Origin: Eubacterium sp.
GTDB lineage: Bacteria > Bacillota > Clostridia > Lachnospirales > Lachnospiraceae
Direction of reading: 5' to 3'
Assembly (NCBI GenBank): GCA_017433615.1
Contig: JAFRGW010000158.1
Coordinates: 1-64,000 of the forward strand
DNA length: 64,000 nucleotides
Positions 46,218 to 54,842 of this stretch are shown here, one piece after another. The notes beneath the pieces were generated by a model, which was not told the origin of the DNA, did no database searches, and worked only from the letters and a program-made list of their open reading frames with translations. The position numbers and the translations under genes are program-made. The stretch's first letter is position 1, and the number at the start of each line of letters is the position of its first letter.

Positions 46218-47150
46218 ATGGCAAATGTATACAAGAGTGCAACAGAATTAATCGGAAATACCCCGCTGGTCGAACTGAATAATTATGCAGCGGAGCTGGG
46301 ACTGGAAGCAAAGATCCTTGCAAAGCTTGAATATTTCAACCCGGCCGGCAGTGTAAAAGACCGCATCGCCAAAAAGATGATCGAAGATGCAGAGAAATCC
46401 GGCAAACTGGCGCCCGGTGCCACAATTGTAGAGCCGACCTCCGGCAATACCGGCATCGGACTCGCATCTGTTGCGGCAGCAAAAGGCTATAAAGTGATTC
46501 TGACCATGCCGGAAACCATGAGCGTTGAGCGCAGAAATATCCTGAAAGCTTATGGCGCGACCGTCGTACTGACTGACGGCAGCAAGGGCATGTCCGGCGC
46601 AATTGCACGCGCAAAAGAAATTGTCGAAGAGACACCCGGTGCATTTCTGACAGGTCAGTTTGAGAATCCGTCCAATCCGGCGGCACATTATGAGACCACC
46701 GGTCCGGAGGTCTGGAACGACACCGACGGCGCTGTTGATCTTTTTGTCGCAGGCGTCGGAACCGGCGGCACCATCACCGGCACCGGCAAATACCTCAAGG
46801 AAAAGAATCCGGATGTGAAAATCATCGCCGTCGAGCCGGAAACATCCCCGGTTCTCTCTGAAGGACACGGCGGTGCACACAAGATTCAGGGCATCGGCGC
46901 AGGATTCGTTCCGGACGTGCTGGATACAGAAATCTACGATGAAGTATTCCCGGTTGATAACGTCGTCTGCTTCGAAACCGCCAAGAAGCTTGCTTACACG
47001 GAAGGTGTCCTGGTCGGCATCTCCTCCGGTGCGGCACTCTATGCGGCAACAGAAGCCGCAAAACGCCCGGAGAACAAAGGAAAGACGATTGTTGTGCTTC
47101 TTCCGGATTCCGGCGACAGATATTATTCGACAGCACTTTTTGAAAGTTAA
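46218..47150 (+). CDS. cysK: Cysteine synthase (O-acetylserine sulfhydrylase)
   Basis: A 310-residue PLP enzyme making cysteine from O-acetylserine and sulfide. It shows [11 protein letters not shown], the PLP lysine in [27 protein letters not shown], the glycine loop [15 protein letters not shown], and SSGAALYAA. Length is normal. It is the first gene of cysK, metY, rrf2, and O-acetylserine would come from EpsC at 13 kb. It is controlled by a strong promoter with an overlapping operator and followed by a terminator. Confidence 0.97.
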   Translation: MANVYKSATELIGNTPLVELNNYAAELGLEAKILAKLEYFNPAGSVKDRIAKKMIEDAEKSGKLAPGATIVEPTSGNTGIGLASVAAAKGYKVILTMPETMSVERRNILKAYGATVVLTDGSKGMSGAIARAKEIVEETPGAFLTGQFENPSNPAAHYETTGPEVWNDTDGAVDLFVAGVGTGGTITGTGKYLKEKNPDVKIIAVEPETSPVLSEGHGGAHKIQGIGAGFVPDVLDTEIYDEVFPVDNVVCFETAKKLAYTEGVLVGISSGAALYAATEAAKRPENKGKTIVVLLPDSGDRYYSTALFES

Positions 47151-47224
47151 AGTTTTCTTGCGGATGTTCCCATCGGAAAATCTTTATCTGCGGGACATTG
47201 ACCCTCTAAACATAAAGGCATCAC

Positions 47225-47261
47225 GCGGGTGCCGGCCGCCTACCGGCATCCGCATTTTTTT
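47225..47261 (+). terminator. Terminator between cysK and metY
   Basis: GCGGGTGCCGG pairs with CCGGCATCCGC (one G-T), followed by TTTTTTT. It partly separates cysK from metY. Confidence 0.85.
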
Positions 47262-47270
47262 AGAGATTAT

Positions 47271-47289
47271 TCCTATTGCTTTGGTAGGA
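47271..47289 (+). promoter_or_regulatory. TCCTA-N9-TAGGA operator at metY
   Basis: TCCTATTGCTTTGGTAGGA has the same half-sites and 9-base centre as at cysK. It lies just after the terminator and 23 bases before the metY start. The promoter here is weak (GATTAT before the site), so readthrough or a non-consensus promoter may drive metY. Confidence 0.65.
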
Positions 47290-47311
47290 TTTTGTAAAGG
47301 AGAATCAGATC

Positions 47312-48616
47312 ATGAGTAAAGTTGCATTAAAAGACAGAAACCTGAAATTCGAAACTCTCGCGCTTCATGTCGGGCAGGAACAGCCGGATCCGGCAACGGA
47401 TTCCCGTGCCGTCCCGATTTACCAGACAACTTCGTATGTATTCCACAACAGCCAGCATGCAGCGGACCGCTTCGGCCTGCGCGACGCCGGCAATATTTAC
47501 GGCAGACTGACCAATTCCACCCAGGATGTCTTCGAGAAGCGTGTCGCAGCGCTTGAAGGCGGTGTCGCAGCGCTTGCAACGGCTTCCGGCGCCGCGGCGA
47601 TTACCTACGCCCTGCAGGCAGCTGTACAGGCAGGCGGCCACATCGTTGCACAGAAGACCATCTACGGCGGCAGCTTTAACCTGCTGGAGCACACGCTTCC
47701 CGCATACGGAATTGATACAACTTTTGTAGACGTCCATGATCTCGCAGAACTGGAAGGTGCGATTCAGGATAACACCCGCGCCATTTTCATCGAGACGCTC
47801 GGAAATCCGCACAGTGATATTCCTGACATCGATGCAGTCGCAGAAATTGCACACCGTCACGGTCTTCCGCTGCTGATTGACAACACCTTCGGCACACCGT
47901 ATCTGATCCGCCCGCTGGAGCACGGTGCAGATATCGTCATCCACTCTGCGACCAAGTTTATCGGCGGACACGGCACAACACTGGGCGGTGTCATTGTAGA
48001 CGGCGGAAACTTCGACTGGACTGCCGGCGGCAGATATCCGCAGCTCTCCGCACCGAATCCGAGCTACCATGGCGTATCCTTTGTAGACGCTGCAGGCCCT
48101 GCTGCATTTGTTACCTATATTCGCGCGATTCTTCTGCGTGACACCGGCGCTGCAATTTCACCCTTTAATGCGTTCCTTCTCCTGCAGGGTCTGGAGAGTC
48201 TTCCACTCCGGCTGGACCGCCATGTAGAAAATACGCTGAAGGTGGTTGACTACCTTGCAAAACACCCGAAGGTTGCAAAAGTCAACCATCCTTCCCTCCC
48301 TGATCACCCGGATCACGCACTTTATCAGAAGTATTTCCCGAATGGCGGCGCTTCCATCTTCACTTTTGATATCAAAGGCGGAAAGGAAGAAGCCTTCCGG
48401 TTCATCGACAACCTGGAAATCTTCTCCCTGCTGGCAAATGTGGCCGACGTCAAGAGCCTTGTCATCCACCCGGCCACAACAACACACTCCGAGATGAGCG
48501 AAGAAGAACTGGAATCCGTAGGAATCCGGCAGAGCACCATCCGTCTTTCCATCGGTACGGAGCATATCGATGATATTATTCAGGATCTGGATGAGGCTTT
48601 TAAGGTTCTGGCGTAA
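47312..48616 (+). CDS. metY: O-acetylhomoserine aminocarboxypropyltransferase/sulfhydrylase
   Basis: A 434-residue Cys/Met metabolism PLP enzyme. It is long, as O-acetylhomoserine sulfhydrylases are (about 430, against about 380 for MetB/MetC). Motifs are [33 protein letters not shown], the PLP lysine in [35 protein letters not shown] and [16 protein letters not shown]. It makes homocysteine (or cysteine) directly from sulfide. It lies between cysK and a sulfur-type Rrf2 regulator. The start ATG at 47312 follows AAAGGAGA. Confidence 0.95.
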   Translation: MSKVALKDRNLKFETLALHVGQEQPDPATDSRAVPIYQTTSYVFHNSQHAADRFGLRDAGNIYGRLTNSTQDVFEKRVAALEGGVAALATASGAAAITYALQAAVQAGGHIVAQKTIYGGSFNLLEHTLPAYGIDTTFVDVHDLAELEGAIQDNTRAIFIETLGNPHSDIPDIDAVAEIAHRHGLPLLIDNTFGTPYLIRPLEHGADIVIHSATKFIGGHGTTLGGVIVDGGNFDWTAGGRYPQLSAPNPSYHGVSFVDAAGPAAFVTYIRAILLRDTGAAISPFNAFLLLQGLESLPLRLDRHVENTLKVVDYLAKHPKVAKVNHPSLPDHPDHALYQKYFPNGGASIFTFDIKGGKEEAFRFIDNLEIFSLLANVADVKSLVIHPATTTHSEMSEEELESVGIRQSTIRLSIGTEHIDDIIQDLDEAFKVLA

Positions 48617-48685
48617 TTTTATAAGATGACACACAACAGGTATCATCATTTTTTATACATGCGTGCAATTCACGTCAGGATCTGA

Positions 48686-48709
48686 TATAATCCTATTTAA
48701 ATACAGGGA
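48686..48709 (+). promoter_or_regulatory. rrf2 -10 region with near-operator
   Basis: TATAAT (48686-48691) runs directly into TCCTA-N9-AGGGA (48691-48709). The -10 and first half-site are identical in sequence and position to those at cysK, and the second half-site has two mismatches. It suggests autoregulation. Confidence 0.6.
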
Positions 48710-48732
48710 AATAACAGACAAGGGGTCAGATT

Positions 48733-49167
48733 ATGAAGATTTCAACGAAAGGAAGATATGCACTCCGCCTGATGCTTGATATTGCACAGCACAATACTGG
48801 GGATCCGGTAAGTATCAGGGATATTTCCAAAAGGCAGGAGATTTCTGTTAAATATCTGGAACAGATTGTCTCGGCGCTGGTACATGCCGGCTATCTCCGC
48901 AGCATCCGGGGACCGCTGGGCGGCTATCTGCTCGCAAAAAAAACGTCTGAATACCGCGTCGGTGATATTCTGCGCGTGACGGAAGGCAGTCTCGCCCCGG
49001 TGGAATGTCTGCAGTCAGAAGAAAATACATGCCCGCGCAGGAATTTCTGTGCGACACTGCGTCTCTGGACGGAACTGGACGAAGCGGTGCGCGGCGTCAT
49101 CGATAAATACACGCTTCAGGATCTCGTCGAGTGGGGCGAGGAGCGAATGTTTGATTACATTATCTGA
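48733..49167 (+). CDS. Rrf2 family regulator with three cysteines
   Basis: A 144-residue winged-helix regulator of the Rrf2/IscR/CymR family, starting MKISTKGRYALRLMLDIAQH. The recognition region is ISVKYLEQIVSALVHAGYL and the wing SIRGPLGGYLL. Cys92, Cys100 and Cys106 sit where IscR holds its [2Fe-2S] cluster (spacing x7 and x5, against x5 and x5 in IscR). CymR controls cysteine genes but normally lacks the cluster cysteines. Downstream of cysK and metY, with shared TCCTA-N9-TAGGA sites, it is the probable repressor of sulfur assimilation here. A terminator follows at 49176. Confidence 0.9.
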   Translation: MKISTKGRYALRLMLDIAQHNTGDPVSIRDISKRQEISVKYLEQIVSALVHAGYLRSIRGPLGGYLLAKKTSEYRVGDILRVTEGSLAPVECLQSEENTCPRRNFCATLRLWTELDEAVRGVIDKYTLQDLVEWGEERMFDYII

Positions 49168-49175
49168 AAATACAG

Positions 49176-49206
49176 CAGCCGGCGTCTTAAAAACGCCGGC
49201 TGTTCT
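49176..49206 (+). terminator. Terminator after the rrf2 gene
   Basis: CAGCCGGCGT pairs with ACGCCGGCTG (49176-49202), followed by TTCTTA. A strong 10-bp stem. Confidence 0.8.
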
Positions 49207-49271
49207 TATGCTTCCAGTCATGCTCTTTGATCGTGTGCGACCTGTGCGGAGAACTCCGCATCGGCATGCAT

Positions 49272-49817
49272 TCAGTCCTCTCCCACCAGATGAACCGTCT
49301 GATAGACGTGCCCTGTTGCAGGGAGGAATTTTTCAATGACATCTGCTGTTTTTATTTTCAAACTGGAAGTGCAAACGCACGGATGACAGCCGATGAATTC
49401 GCCTTCCAGCACATCTTCATCGATCAGAAGCTGCACATGTTTTTCCGGATCATTCATCAGACCCATGATGCTGACGGCACCCGGTTCGATATCGAGGTAC
49501 TGCAGCATTTCCTCCGGTCCGGCAAAGGAAAGCCTCGCCGAATTGATCTGCTTTGAAAGCTCTTTGGTCTTGAATTTCTTGTCGCCGGGCATCATCAGAA
49601 GATAAAACTTTGTCTTCTGGCGATTGCACAGGAACAGATTTTTGCAGATCAGGACACCGAGCACTGCATCAATCGCATTGCACGCCTCCATATTATCCGC
49701 ACGTTCATGGTCTGTCCGCACATAATCAATTCCCAGACTGTCCAGAAAATCATAGGTTCTGGTTTCACGGGGCAGTCTCTCCTCTGTATTTTCCGGTCTT
49801 CCGTTATATAGCTGCAT
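49272..49817 (-). CDS. YbaK/ProX-type aminoacyl-tRNA deacylase
   Basis: A 181-residue trans-editing protein. The region around LGIDYVRTDHERADNMEACN, the KNLFLCNRQKTKFYLLMMPG strand and the SFAGPEEMLQYLDIEPGAVS segment match ProX/PrdX, the prolyl-tRNA deacylase family that removes Ala from tRNA-Pro. The start MQLYNGRPENTEERL at 49817 follows AAAGGAA. A longer frame to 49934 has no signals. A single gene, convergent with rrf2. Confidence 0.85.
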   Translation of the reverse strand: MQLYNGRPENTEERLPRETRTYDFLDSLGIDYVRTDHERADNMEACNAIDAVLGVLICKNLFLCNRQKTKFYLLMMPGDKKFKTKELSKQINSARLSFAGPEEMLQYLDIEPGAVSIMGLMNDPEKHVQLLIDEDVLEGEFIGCHPCVCTSSLKIKTADVIEKFLPATGHVYQTVHLVGED

Positions 49818-49935
49818 AATGTGTTCCTTTCCGGGTCCCGCACCAGGTTTCTCAGAGGACGGGACTTGAAATATAAACCTGTTATTTACAATCCACGACT
49901 CATTATACGGTCGATTTTCCCGAACTGCAACCATT

Positions 49936-49956
49936 CAATCGCGATCTCTGATCGCG
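49936..49956 (+). repeat. Dispersed intergenic repeat, copy B
   Basis: CAATCGCGATCTCTGATCGC, then G: 21 bases identical to the reverse complement of copy D (54843). A fragment of the same element, between the deacylase gene and the tRNA promoter. Confidence 0.6.
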
Positions 49957-50023
49957 GGGAAACAGATATTCGCAGATATTGTCAGAATTTCATTTGGCGC
50001 TCCTGAATTCCAGCAGAAAGTGG

Positions 50024-50053
50024 TTGACACACAAATTGCCGCTGGTGTATACT
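50024..50053 (+). promoter_or_regulatory. Promoter of the tRNA-Gly-Gly-Ser operon
   Basis: TTGACA (50024-50029) and TATACT (50048-50053) with an 18-bp spacer, 12 bases before the first mature tRNA. Confidence 0.85.
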
Positions 50054-50065
50054 AATGTTCGCTAC

Positions 50066-50136
50066 GCAGGTGTAGTTCAGTGGTAGAACACCAGCCTTCC
50101 AAGCTGGATATGTGGGTTCGATTCCCATCACCTGCT
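50066..50136 (+). tRNA. tRNA-Gly (anticodon TCC)
   Basis: A 71-nt cloverleaf: acceptor GCAGGTG/CACCTGC, anticodon stem CCAGC/GCTGG with loop CTTCCAA, T-arm with GGTTCGATTCCC. CCA not encoded. Confidence 0.97.
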
Positions 50137-50141
50137 CTCAT

Positions 50142-50213
50142 GCGCGAGTGGCTCAGGGGTGGAGTACAACCTTGCCAAGGTTGGGGTCGCGGGTTCGAAT
50201 CCCGTCTCGCGCT
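50142..50213 (+). tRNA. tRNA-Gly (anticodon GCC)
   Basis: A 72-nt cloverleaf: acceptor GCGCGAG/CTCGCGC, anticodon stem CAACC/GGTTG with loop TTGCCAA, T-arm GGTTCGAATCCC. Five bases after the first tRNA-Gly. Confidence 0.97.
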
Positions 50214-50253
50214 TTTTTGCACCGCAGACAGACGATGCAAAAATTTAATATCT

Positions 50254-50339
50254 GCAGCGGTATCGAAGTGGTCATAACGAGGCGGTCTTGAAAACCGTTT
50301 GGGGGCAACCCCACGGGGGTTCGAATCCCTCCCGCTGCG
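50254..50339 (+). tRNA. tRNA-Ser (anticodon TGA)
   Basis: An 86-nt class II tRNA: acceptor GCAGCGG/CCGCTGC, anticodon stem GCGGT/ACCGT with loop CTTGAAA, a long variable arm (GGGGGCAACCCC) and T-arm GGTTCGAATCCC. Discriminator G as in tRNA-Ser. Confidence 0.97.
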
Positions 50340-50343
50340 CTTC

Positions 50344-50382
50344 AAAAAACCGGAAAGCTTTCATAAAGCTCTCCGGTTTTTT
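50344..50382 (+). terminator. Terminator of the tRNA operon
   Basis: AAAACCGGA pairs with TCCGGTTTT around an inner AGCTTT/AAAGCT stem, ending in a T-run. Confidence 0.85.
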
Positions 50383-50457
50383 ACTATTGTTCTATTTTCC
50401 GGCCAGACCGGCCGGCCGCTCTGCGGGCCCTGAAAAAGGCTCCTGAAACTTCATATG

Positions 50458-52041
50458 TCACGAAAATGCCAGAATCTCCTGCCGCAGGGATTCCTGCCGG
50501 TCACGCAGGAGCAGCATGCGGTTGTATTTCTCGTATGCTTCATTCCCGTAGGTGCTGATATACTGCAGACAATACCAGTCCGCATTCAGTTCCGTCAGGA
50601 ACATGACGATCTCCTGCCCGGTCCCATAGACAGATGTCAAAAATGCAAATGCATTGGTGATCATCTCACCGACCTGTCCGGCATACTGCTGCCGCGCCGT
50701 TTCGCGGACAGTAAACCATTCTTTCGCCGCGCCAAATGCCTGATCCGGATCTGCTTCCCGGCCGGATGCATCGTCCAGCATCACAACGTGTACGAGTTCA
50801 TCCCACGCTTTGCACGTCAGGCGGAGTCTGCGCTCTTCCTCCCTGCTGATCATGGAGGCATCGAGACGGATCTGCAGCTCTTCGCGCAGCTCTTCGCCGC
50901 GGGCCTTCAGCAGGCTGACCGCATCCGTTCTGCCTGCCGCATCATCTCCGGGTGTCTCATCACGCTCCGAACCAGGCGCAGCACCCTGCAACCCGGTCTG
51001 CCCGCTCAATTCCTCACGGTACGCCAGCAGCTGTTCGTAGAGTTTCTCCTGCACAGAACGCCGCTCATCAAACTGCATAAATTCCTGGTGCAGCATATCT
51101 GCGAGAAGACGAATCAGGCTGAGTTTCTCATCAAACGGCACATTCCGGATCTGTTCCGGTTCGGGCGGCATTGTACCAGCCAGAATATCTTTTACGCGGT
51201 ACTGCTCGCTGTATTTGCGGTACAGCTCATAATACATGGTAAAATCACGCGCGATCTCCGCATCCTGCAGATACTGGATCGTCATCTGCTCTGTCACCGG
51301 CTCACCCATTTTCTCATAGGAAGCGATCATGCGCGAGAGATCTTCCCAGCCGCGTGCCGTCACAAAATGCCGGCCGTCCAGTTCTGTGCGAATAAAATAA
51401 AAATGCTGCGGCTTTACTTCCAGATACGACAGCACCGCACCGTGAATCCCCGCACGGTACGCATATTCCTTCCAGACTTCAAAATCAGCCGTAATCTCCA
51501 TTTTCTTGACGCGGTCGAGCGTAACGATATCGAAATCACGCGCCGCCCGGTTGTACTGCGGCGGATTGCCGGCCGTCACGATGATCCAGCCTTCCGGCAC
51601 TTTGTGCGTGCCGAACATTTTGTACTGAAGGAACTGCAGCATTGTGGGGGCAAGCGTCTCAGATACGCAGTTGATCTCATCCAGAAACAGGATACCCTCG
51701 CGGATTCCAGTGCGCGCAATCTGATCATAGACCGAGGCGACGATCTCACTCATGGTATATTCCGTCACAGAATGCGCGACGCCGTCAAACAGTTTCTCTG
51801 CAATCATCGGAAGGCCGATCGCGCTCTGACGTGTATGATGTGTAATGGTATAAGATACCAGCCCGATGCCGCACGTCGACGCGATCTGTTCCATGATCGC
51901 CGTCTTGCCGATGCCGGGCGGTCCCATCAGCAGGATCGGACGCTGCTGCTCCGGCGGAATCTCATACGCGCCTGCATCATCTTTTCTGCGGTATGCATTC
52001 ACTGTCCTGATGATTTCTTCTTTTGCTTCTCTGATATTCAT
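50458..52041 (-). CDS. MoxR-type AAA+ ATPase of a VWA system
   Basis: A 527-residue AAA+ protein. The P-loop is LMGPPGIGKTAIM, Walker B is ILFLDEINCVSE, and sensor/SRH region VTAGNPPQYNRAARDFD follows. The C-terminal part (about 250-527) is helical and divergent. The start MNIREAKEEIIRTVNAY at 52041 follows GGGAG. The frame upstream to 52188 has no match. MoxR ATPases act as chaperones with VWA proteins, inserting metals or remodelling complexes. The VWA gene is next upstream on the same strand, so the pair is a natural partner. They are separated by 366 bp of structured repeats. Confidence 0.85.
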   Translation of the reverse strand: MNIREAKEEIIRTVNAYRRKDDAGAYEIPPEQQRPILLMGPPGIGKTAIMEQIASTCGIGLVSYTITHHTRQSAIGLPMIAEKLFDGVAHSVTEYTMSEIVASVYDQIARTGIREGILFLDEINCVSETLAPTMLQFLQYKMFGTHKVPEGWIIVTAGNPPQYNRAARDFDIVTLDRVKKMEITADFEVWKEYAYRAGIHGAVLSYLEVKPQHFYFIRTELDGRHFVTARGWEDLSRMIASYEKMGEPVTEQMTIQYLQDAEIARDFTMYYELYRKYSEQYRVKDILAGTMPPEPEQIRNVPFDEKLSLIRLLADMLHQEFMQFDERRSVQEKLYEQLLAYREELSGQTGLQGAAPGSERDETPGDDAAGRTDAVSLLKARGEELREELQIRLDASMISREEERRLRLTCKAWDELVHVVMLDDASGREADPDQAFGAAKEWFTVRETARQQYAGQVGEMITNAFAFLTSVYGTGQEIVMFLTELNADWYCLQYISTYGNEAYEKYNRMLLLRDRQESLRQEILAFS

Positions 52042-52133
52042 GCCTGAAACGCTCCCTGTAAAAAGATATCTAATAATAAGGTCTATGGCGGCTGATCCAA
52101 CATCAACATGCATTCGATCGTGGCCGAATAGTA

Positions 52134-52313
52134 AATCGTGATCTCCGATCACGCGCGAGCTGCGCGGCGCACTCTGTGCGCCTTCCACTGCGCAGCTCTG
52201 CGATCCGCCGGAGGCTCATTCTTCAACGCGGGCTTTAAACCCATGTTGAAGACGAATTTGTTTTGCGCATTCCTCTCATGTCTGAAGTCACGAGTATCCT
52301 GCGTTGAAGAATG
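52134..52313 (+). repeat. Dispersed intergenic repeat, copy C (longest)
   Basis: Contains AATCGTGATCTCCGATCACG then CGCGAGC, then GCGCAC...GTGCGCC, GAGGCTCATTCTTC, and a perfect 13-bp inverted pair CATTCTTCAACGC (52217-52229) and GCGTTGAAGAATG (52301-52313) around CTGAAGTCACGAG. Parts recur at 25811, 49936, 54843 (inverted) and 138-150. It fills the gap between the VWA and MoxR genes. Confidence 0.65.
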
Positions 52314-52331
52314 AAACGCAGCGAAACAGCC

Positions 52332-52373
52332 CCCGCCCCGGGCGCGTGAAGCGCGCGGCAGGGGCTGTTGTTT
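52332..52373 (-). terminator. GC-rich hairpin downstream of the VWA gene
   Basis: AACAGCCCC pairs with GGGGCTGTT around a GC-rich loop. The T-run on the minus strand is poor (TTTCGC), so it may only attenuate or stabilise the transcript between the VWA and MoxR genes. Confidence 0.45.
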
Positions 52374-52407
52374 ATTAATGAATCTGAATACTTCTGTATT
52401 CCATAAT

Positions 52408-53742
52408 TCACGCATGTTCCTCCCGCACGCTGTCGCTGCCGGCATACAGCCGGATTGCCCAGTCCGGGACATCTGCGTCATTGTAGGCTTCTTCTGTCCA
52501 GAATACAAAGGCGGTATCGTAAGGTGCCGCCTCTTCCGGATAGACGCCGAATCCGTCCGTGAAATACAAAAGGCCGCGCAGGTTCTGCAGTTCACCCTTC
52601 TGCCGGAGTTCCCGCACATACGCGAAGACCGGCCGGAAATCCGTTCCCATACCGCCGCTCACTTCAAAGTCTGCGGCATACTGTTCCAGATCCCGCACAT
52701 CTTCCAGCAGCAGATCTCTCTGAATCTGGTCATCACACTCAATCAGGTGTATATGCACGCGATGAAAAAACGTCTCCTGCGATGCGAGAATTGCCGCTGT
52801 CTCATTTAAAAAACGCTGTACCAGTTTGGGCCGTGTCGAGCCCGAGGTATCGATCGCGATCACCAGCTCATCAATTCCCTTCACTTCCCGGTATTCATTT
52901 TCTTCAATCAGCGGCATATTTCCGTACATCTGAATTCCGTAGTTATAATAGCCGTAATCAAATCCGTCCGGGTCTACCCGGACTTCTTCGTGGATCGCGG
53001 AAAACCTGCGCAGGAATTCCCGGTAATCCGTTTTCTTATCATCGGAAAATGACAGCATCCACCCAAGACTTCCGATTGCTTTGTCCGCCTCCTGGCCGGC
53101 TCCGTCCAGAAGATCCTGTGTGCTCTTTGCCCGGTTCTCCCAGTCCTGCTCCCGCTCCTTCTGCGGACTTTCATTCGGCTGCTCCGGACTCTCCTGCTCT
53201 TTGTTCATCCGCTCCCAGAAACTGTGGTCATCTCTCTGGAACTCCATCTTCAGCCGGAATTCCGACTCATAATCACGCGGCTGTTCCGAAAAATACAGAT
53301 ACAGCTTTTCGGCCGTCAGAACATGCACTTCATCCGTCAGTTTCCGATACCAGCTCTCCCGGAAATCCGAAGGAATCTCCGCCAGCACGGGCGCATCAAT
53401 GGAATCCAGAATGGCTTCCGCAGCAATATCTGCACAGAGATCAAAAAGCTCCTGATCGCCAAAGACCCGCTGCGAGAACGGATGGCGGAAGAGGCAGTGT
53501 ATCAGGATGTGCATGTAAGCCCGCGACAGACGCCGCGGATGCTCGAGAAATTCCGCCATCAGATACTGCGGGTTGAAACGGATCATTTCTGCGTCTGTCC
53601 CGACTGTGCGGGTAGACAGATCCATCTGGTAACCGAGTGCATCCAGTGCAGGCCCCATAAAGCGCATGGACAGGTATAATTCCGTGCGGATTTCACTTAA
53701 GATCCGGTATCCGATTTCTTCCAGTTCCAGTCGCTGCTGCAT
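52408..53742 (-). CDS. DUF2201-like putative metallopeptidase with VWA domain
   Basis: A 444-residue protein. The N-terminal part (about 1-170) resembles the DUF2201 putative metallopeptidase domain, with HILIHCLFRHPF near 78-89. The middle (about 185-225) is low complexity (Gln/Glu/Pro/Ser). The C-terminal VWA domain (about 280-440) has the MIDAS sequence IAIDTSGSTRPK. The peptidase motif is HxxxH but Ile stands where HExxH enzymes have Glu, so catalysis is doubtful. Partner of MoxR ATPase (50458). The upstream neighbour is an LRR gene. Confidence 0.8.
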   Translation of the reverse strand: MQQRLELEEIGYRILSEIRTELYLSMRFMGPALDALGYQMDLSTRTVGTDAEMIRFNPQYLMAEFLEHPRRLSRAYMHILIHCLFRHPFSQRVFGDQELFDLCADIAAEAILDSIDAPVLAEIPSDFRESWYRKLTDEVHVLTAEKLYLYFSEQPRDYESEFRLKMEFQRDDHSFWERMNKEQESPEQPNESPQKEREQDWENRAKSTQDLLDGAGQEADKAIGSLGWMLSFSDDKKTDYREFLRRFSAIHEEVRVDPDGFDYGYYNYGIQMYGNMPLIEENEYREVKGIDELVIAIDTSGSTRPKLVQRFLNETAAILASQETFFHRVHIHLIECDDQIQRDLLLEDVRDLEQYAADFEVSGGMGTDFRPVFAYVRELRQKGELQNLRGLLYFTDGFGVYPEEAAPYDTAFVFWTEEAYNDADVPDWAIRLYAGSDSVREEHA

Positions 53743-53904
53743 TGTTTTGTCTCTTTTCTTTTTTTATCAGATGGTCAGTTACACATTCCATCGCTGACAC
53801 GCTCATCGCTACTGAACTACTAAGCTCACAAGCTCGCTAAGGGTTCAGTATACGTCGCACATAAGTGGGCAAGGCCCGCAAGTGCTCATCGAAATCGCTC
53901 ATTC

Positions 53905-54762
53905 TCACAGTTCGAAACGTACGGGAGCGGCGGGACGGGCCGCAGCCATCAGCATGGCTGTAAGTTCGGCGGCGTCTGCCTTCGAAGCGAGGCGGATCCC
54001 TGTCTGCACTGCTTCGGGGCTGAGGAGTTTCTGGTCCAGCAGATATGCCAGCCAGGTCTGCTCCCTGCGCAGTACCGTTTCACGCACGGCTTCTTCCGCA
54101 TTTTCCTGCAGAAACTGCCGGTACTGTTCTGCTTCCGGCTGCTCCAGTGCGTAGGGAAAACACAGGCGGTCCATTGATGTCTGCACAGCGGGTCCCGCCT
54201 CCTGGTACCGGATCCGGTCAAAGAGACGGTCAAATCCCCGGAAATCAATGCCGGTCCGGCTGACGGTCTCACGGTATGAGAAGCCGGCGCCCTCGATATG
54301 GATATGGATTGCCCGCGCGCGGGTATCCTCATGGTATTCCGTCAGATAATCCGGAAAGGTAAGTTTTGCTGTACCATCCGGAAACCTGAGCGTAAAGCGG
54401 ATCAGCTGATCTGAATCTCCCAGCAGATCCCGCAGTACATTGTAGTGTCCGCCGGTAAGATCCAGTTCGATTTCCTCCAGATGCCTGCACTGCCCGATCA
54501 CGCCGTCGTAATAATCACGGATTCCGTCATACAGTCTGATCCTCTCCAGCTGCCGGCAGTCATAAAATGCGAACCGCTCCAGCCGCCGCATGCCCGCAGG
54601 AAGGCTGACATAGCGCAGCTCCGGACGGTGTGCAAATGCAGAATGTGCGATGCAGGTCACCGGCTTTCCTTCAATTGTTTCTGGAATCTGCAGCCAGGTG
54701 ACATCACCGTCATAGCCGGTTACGGCGATTTCCTGATTTCTTATCTCATACAAGATGGACAT
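53905..54762 (-). CDS. BspA-type leucine-rich repeat protein
   Basis: A 285-residue protein with two to three LRR_5 (BspA) repeats in residues about 25-95: GKPVTCIAHSAFAHRPELRY, VSLPAGMRRLERFAFYDCRQ, LERIRLYDGI. The C-terminal 190 residues have no clear family, are helical near the end, and show no signal peptide, so it is probably cytoplasmic. Many bacterial BspA proteins are surface proteins, but this one sits in a MoxR-VWA locus and may provide substrate recognition. Start MSILYEIRNQEIAVTGYDG at 54762. Confidence 0.7.
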   Translation of the reverse strand: MSILYEIRNQEIAVTGYDGDVTWLQIPETIEGKPVTCIAHSAFAHRPELRYVSLPAGMRRLERFAFYDCRQLERIRLYDGIRDYYDGVIGQCRHLEEIELDLTGGHYNVLRDLLGDSDQLIRFTLRFPDGTAKLTFPDYLTEYHEDTRARAIHIHIEGAGFSYRETVSRTGIDFRGFDRLFDRIRYQEAGPAVQTSMDRLCFPYALEQPEAEQYRQFLQENAEEAVRETVLRREQTWLAYLLDQKLLSPEAVQTGIRLASKADAAELTAMLMAAARPAAPVRFEL

Positions 54763-54842
54763 GTGTTCACCTCATGATTCTTCTGTTCATCAACTCAGCG
54801 AGGATACTAAACGAAGGCATGCCGGATCTTCGGCGTTCCCGC

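Noticed and set aside
47150..47311. SAM riboswitch or T-box before metY
   Set aside because: Only about 50 bases lie between the cysK terminator and the start, too short for either, and a protein-type operator dyad is there instead.
50455..52047. Plus-strand frame of 530 codons opposite the MoxR gene
   Set aside because: AAA+ motifs are on the minus strand; the plus frame has no signal or domain.
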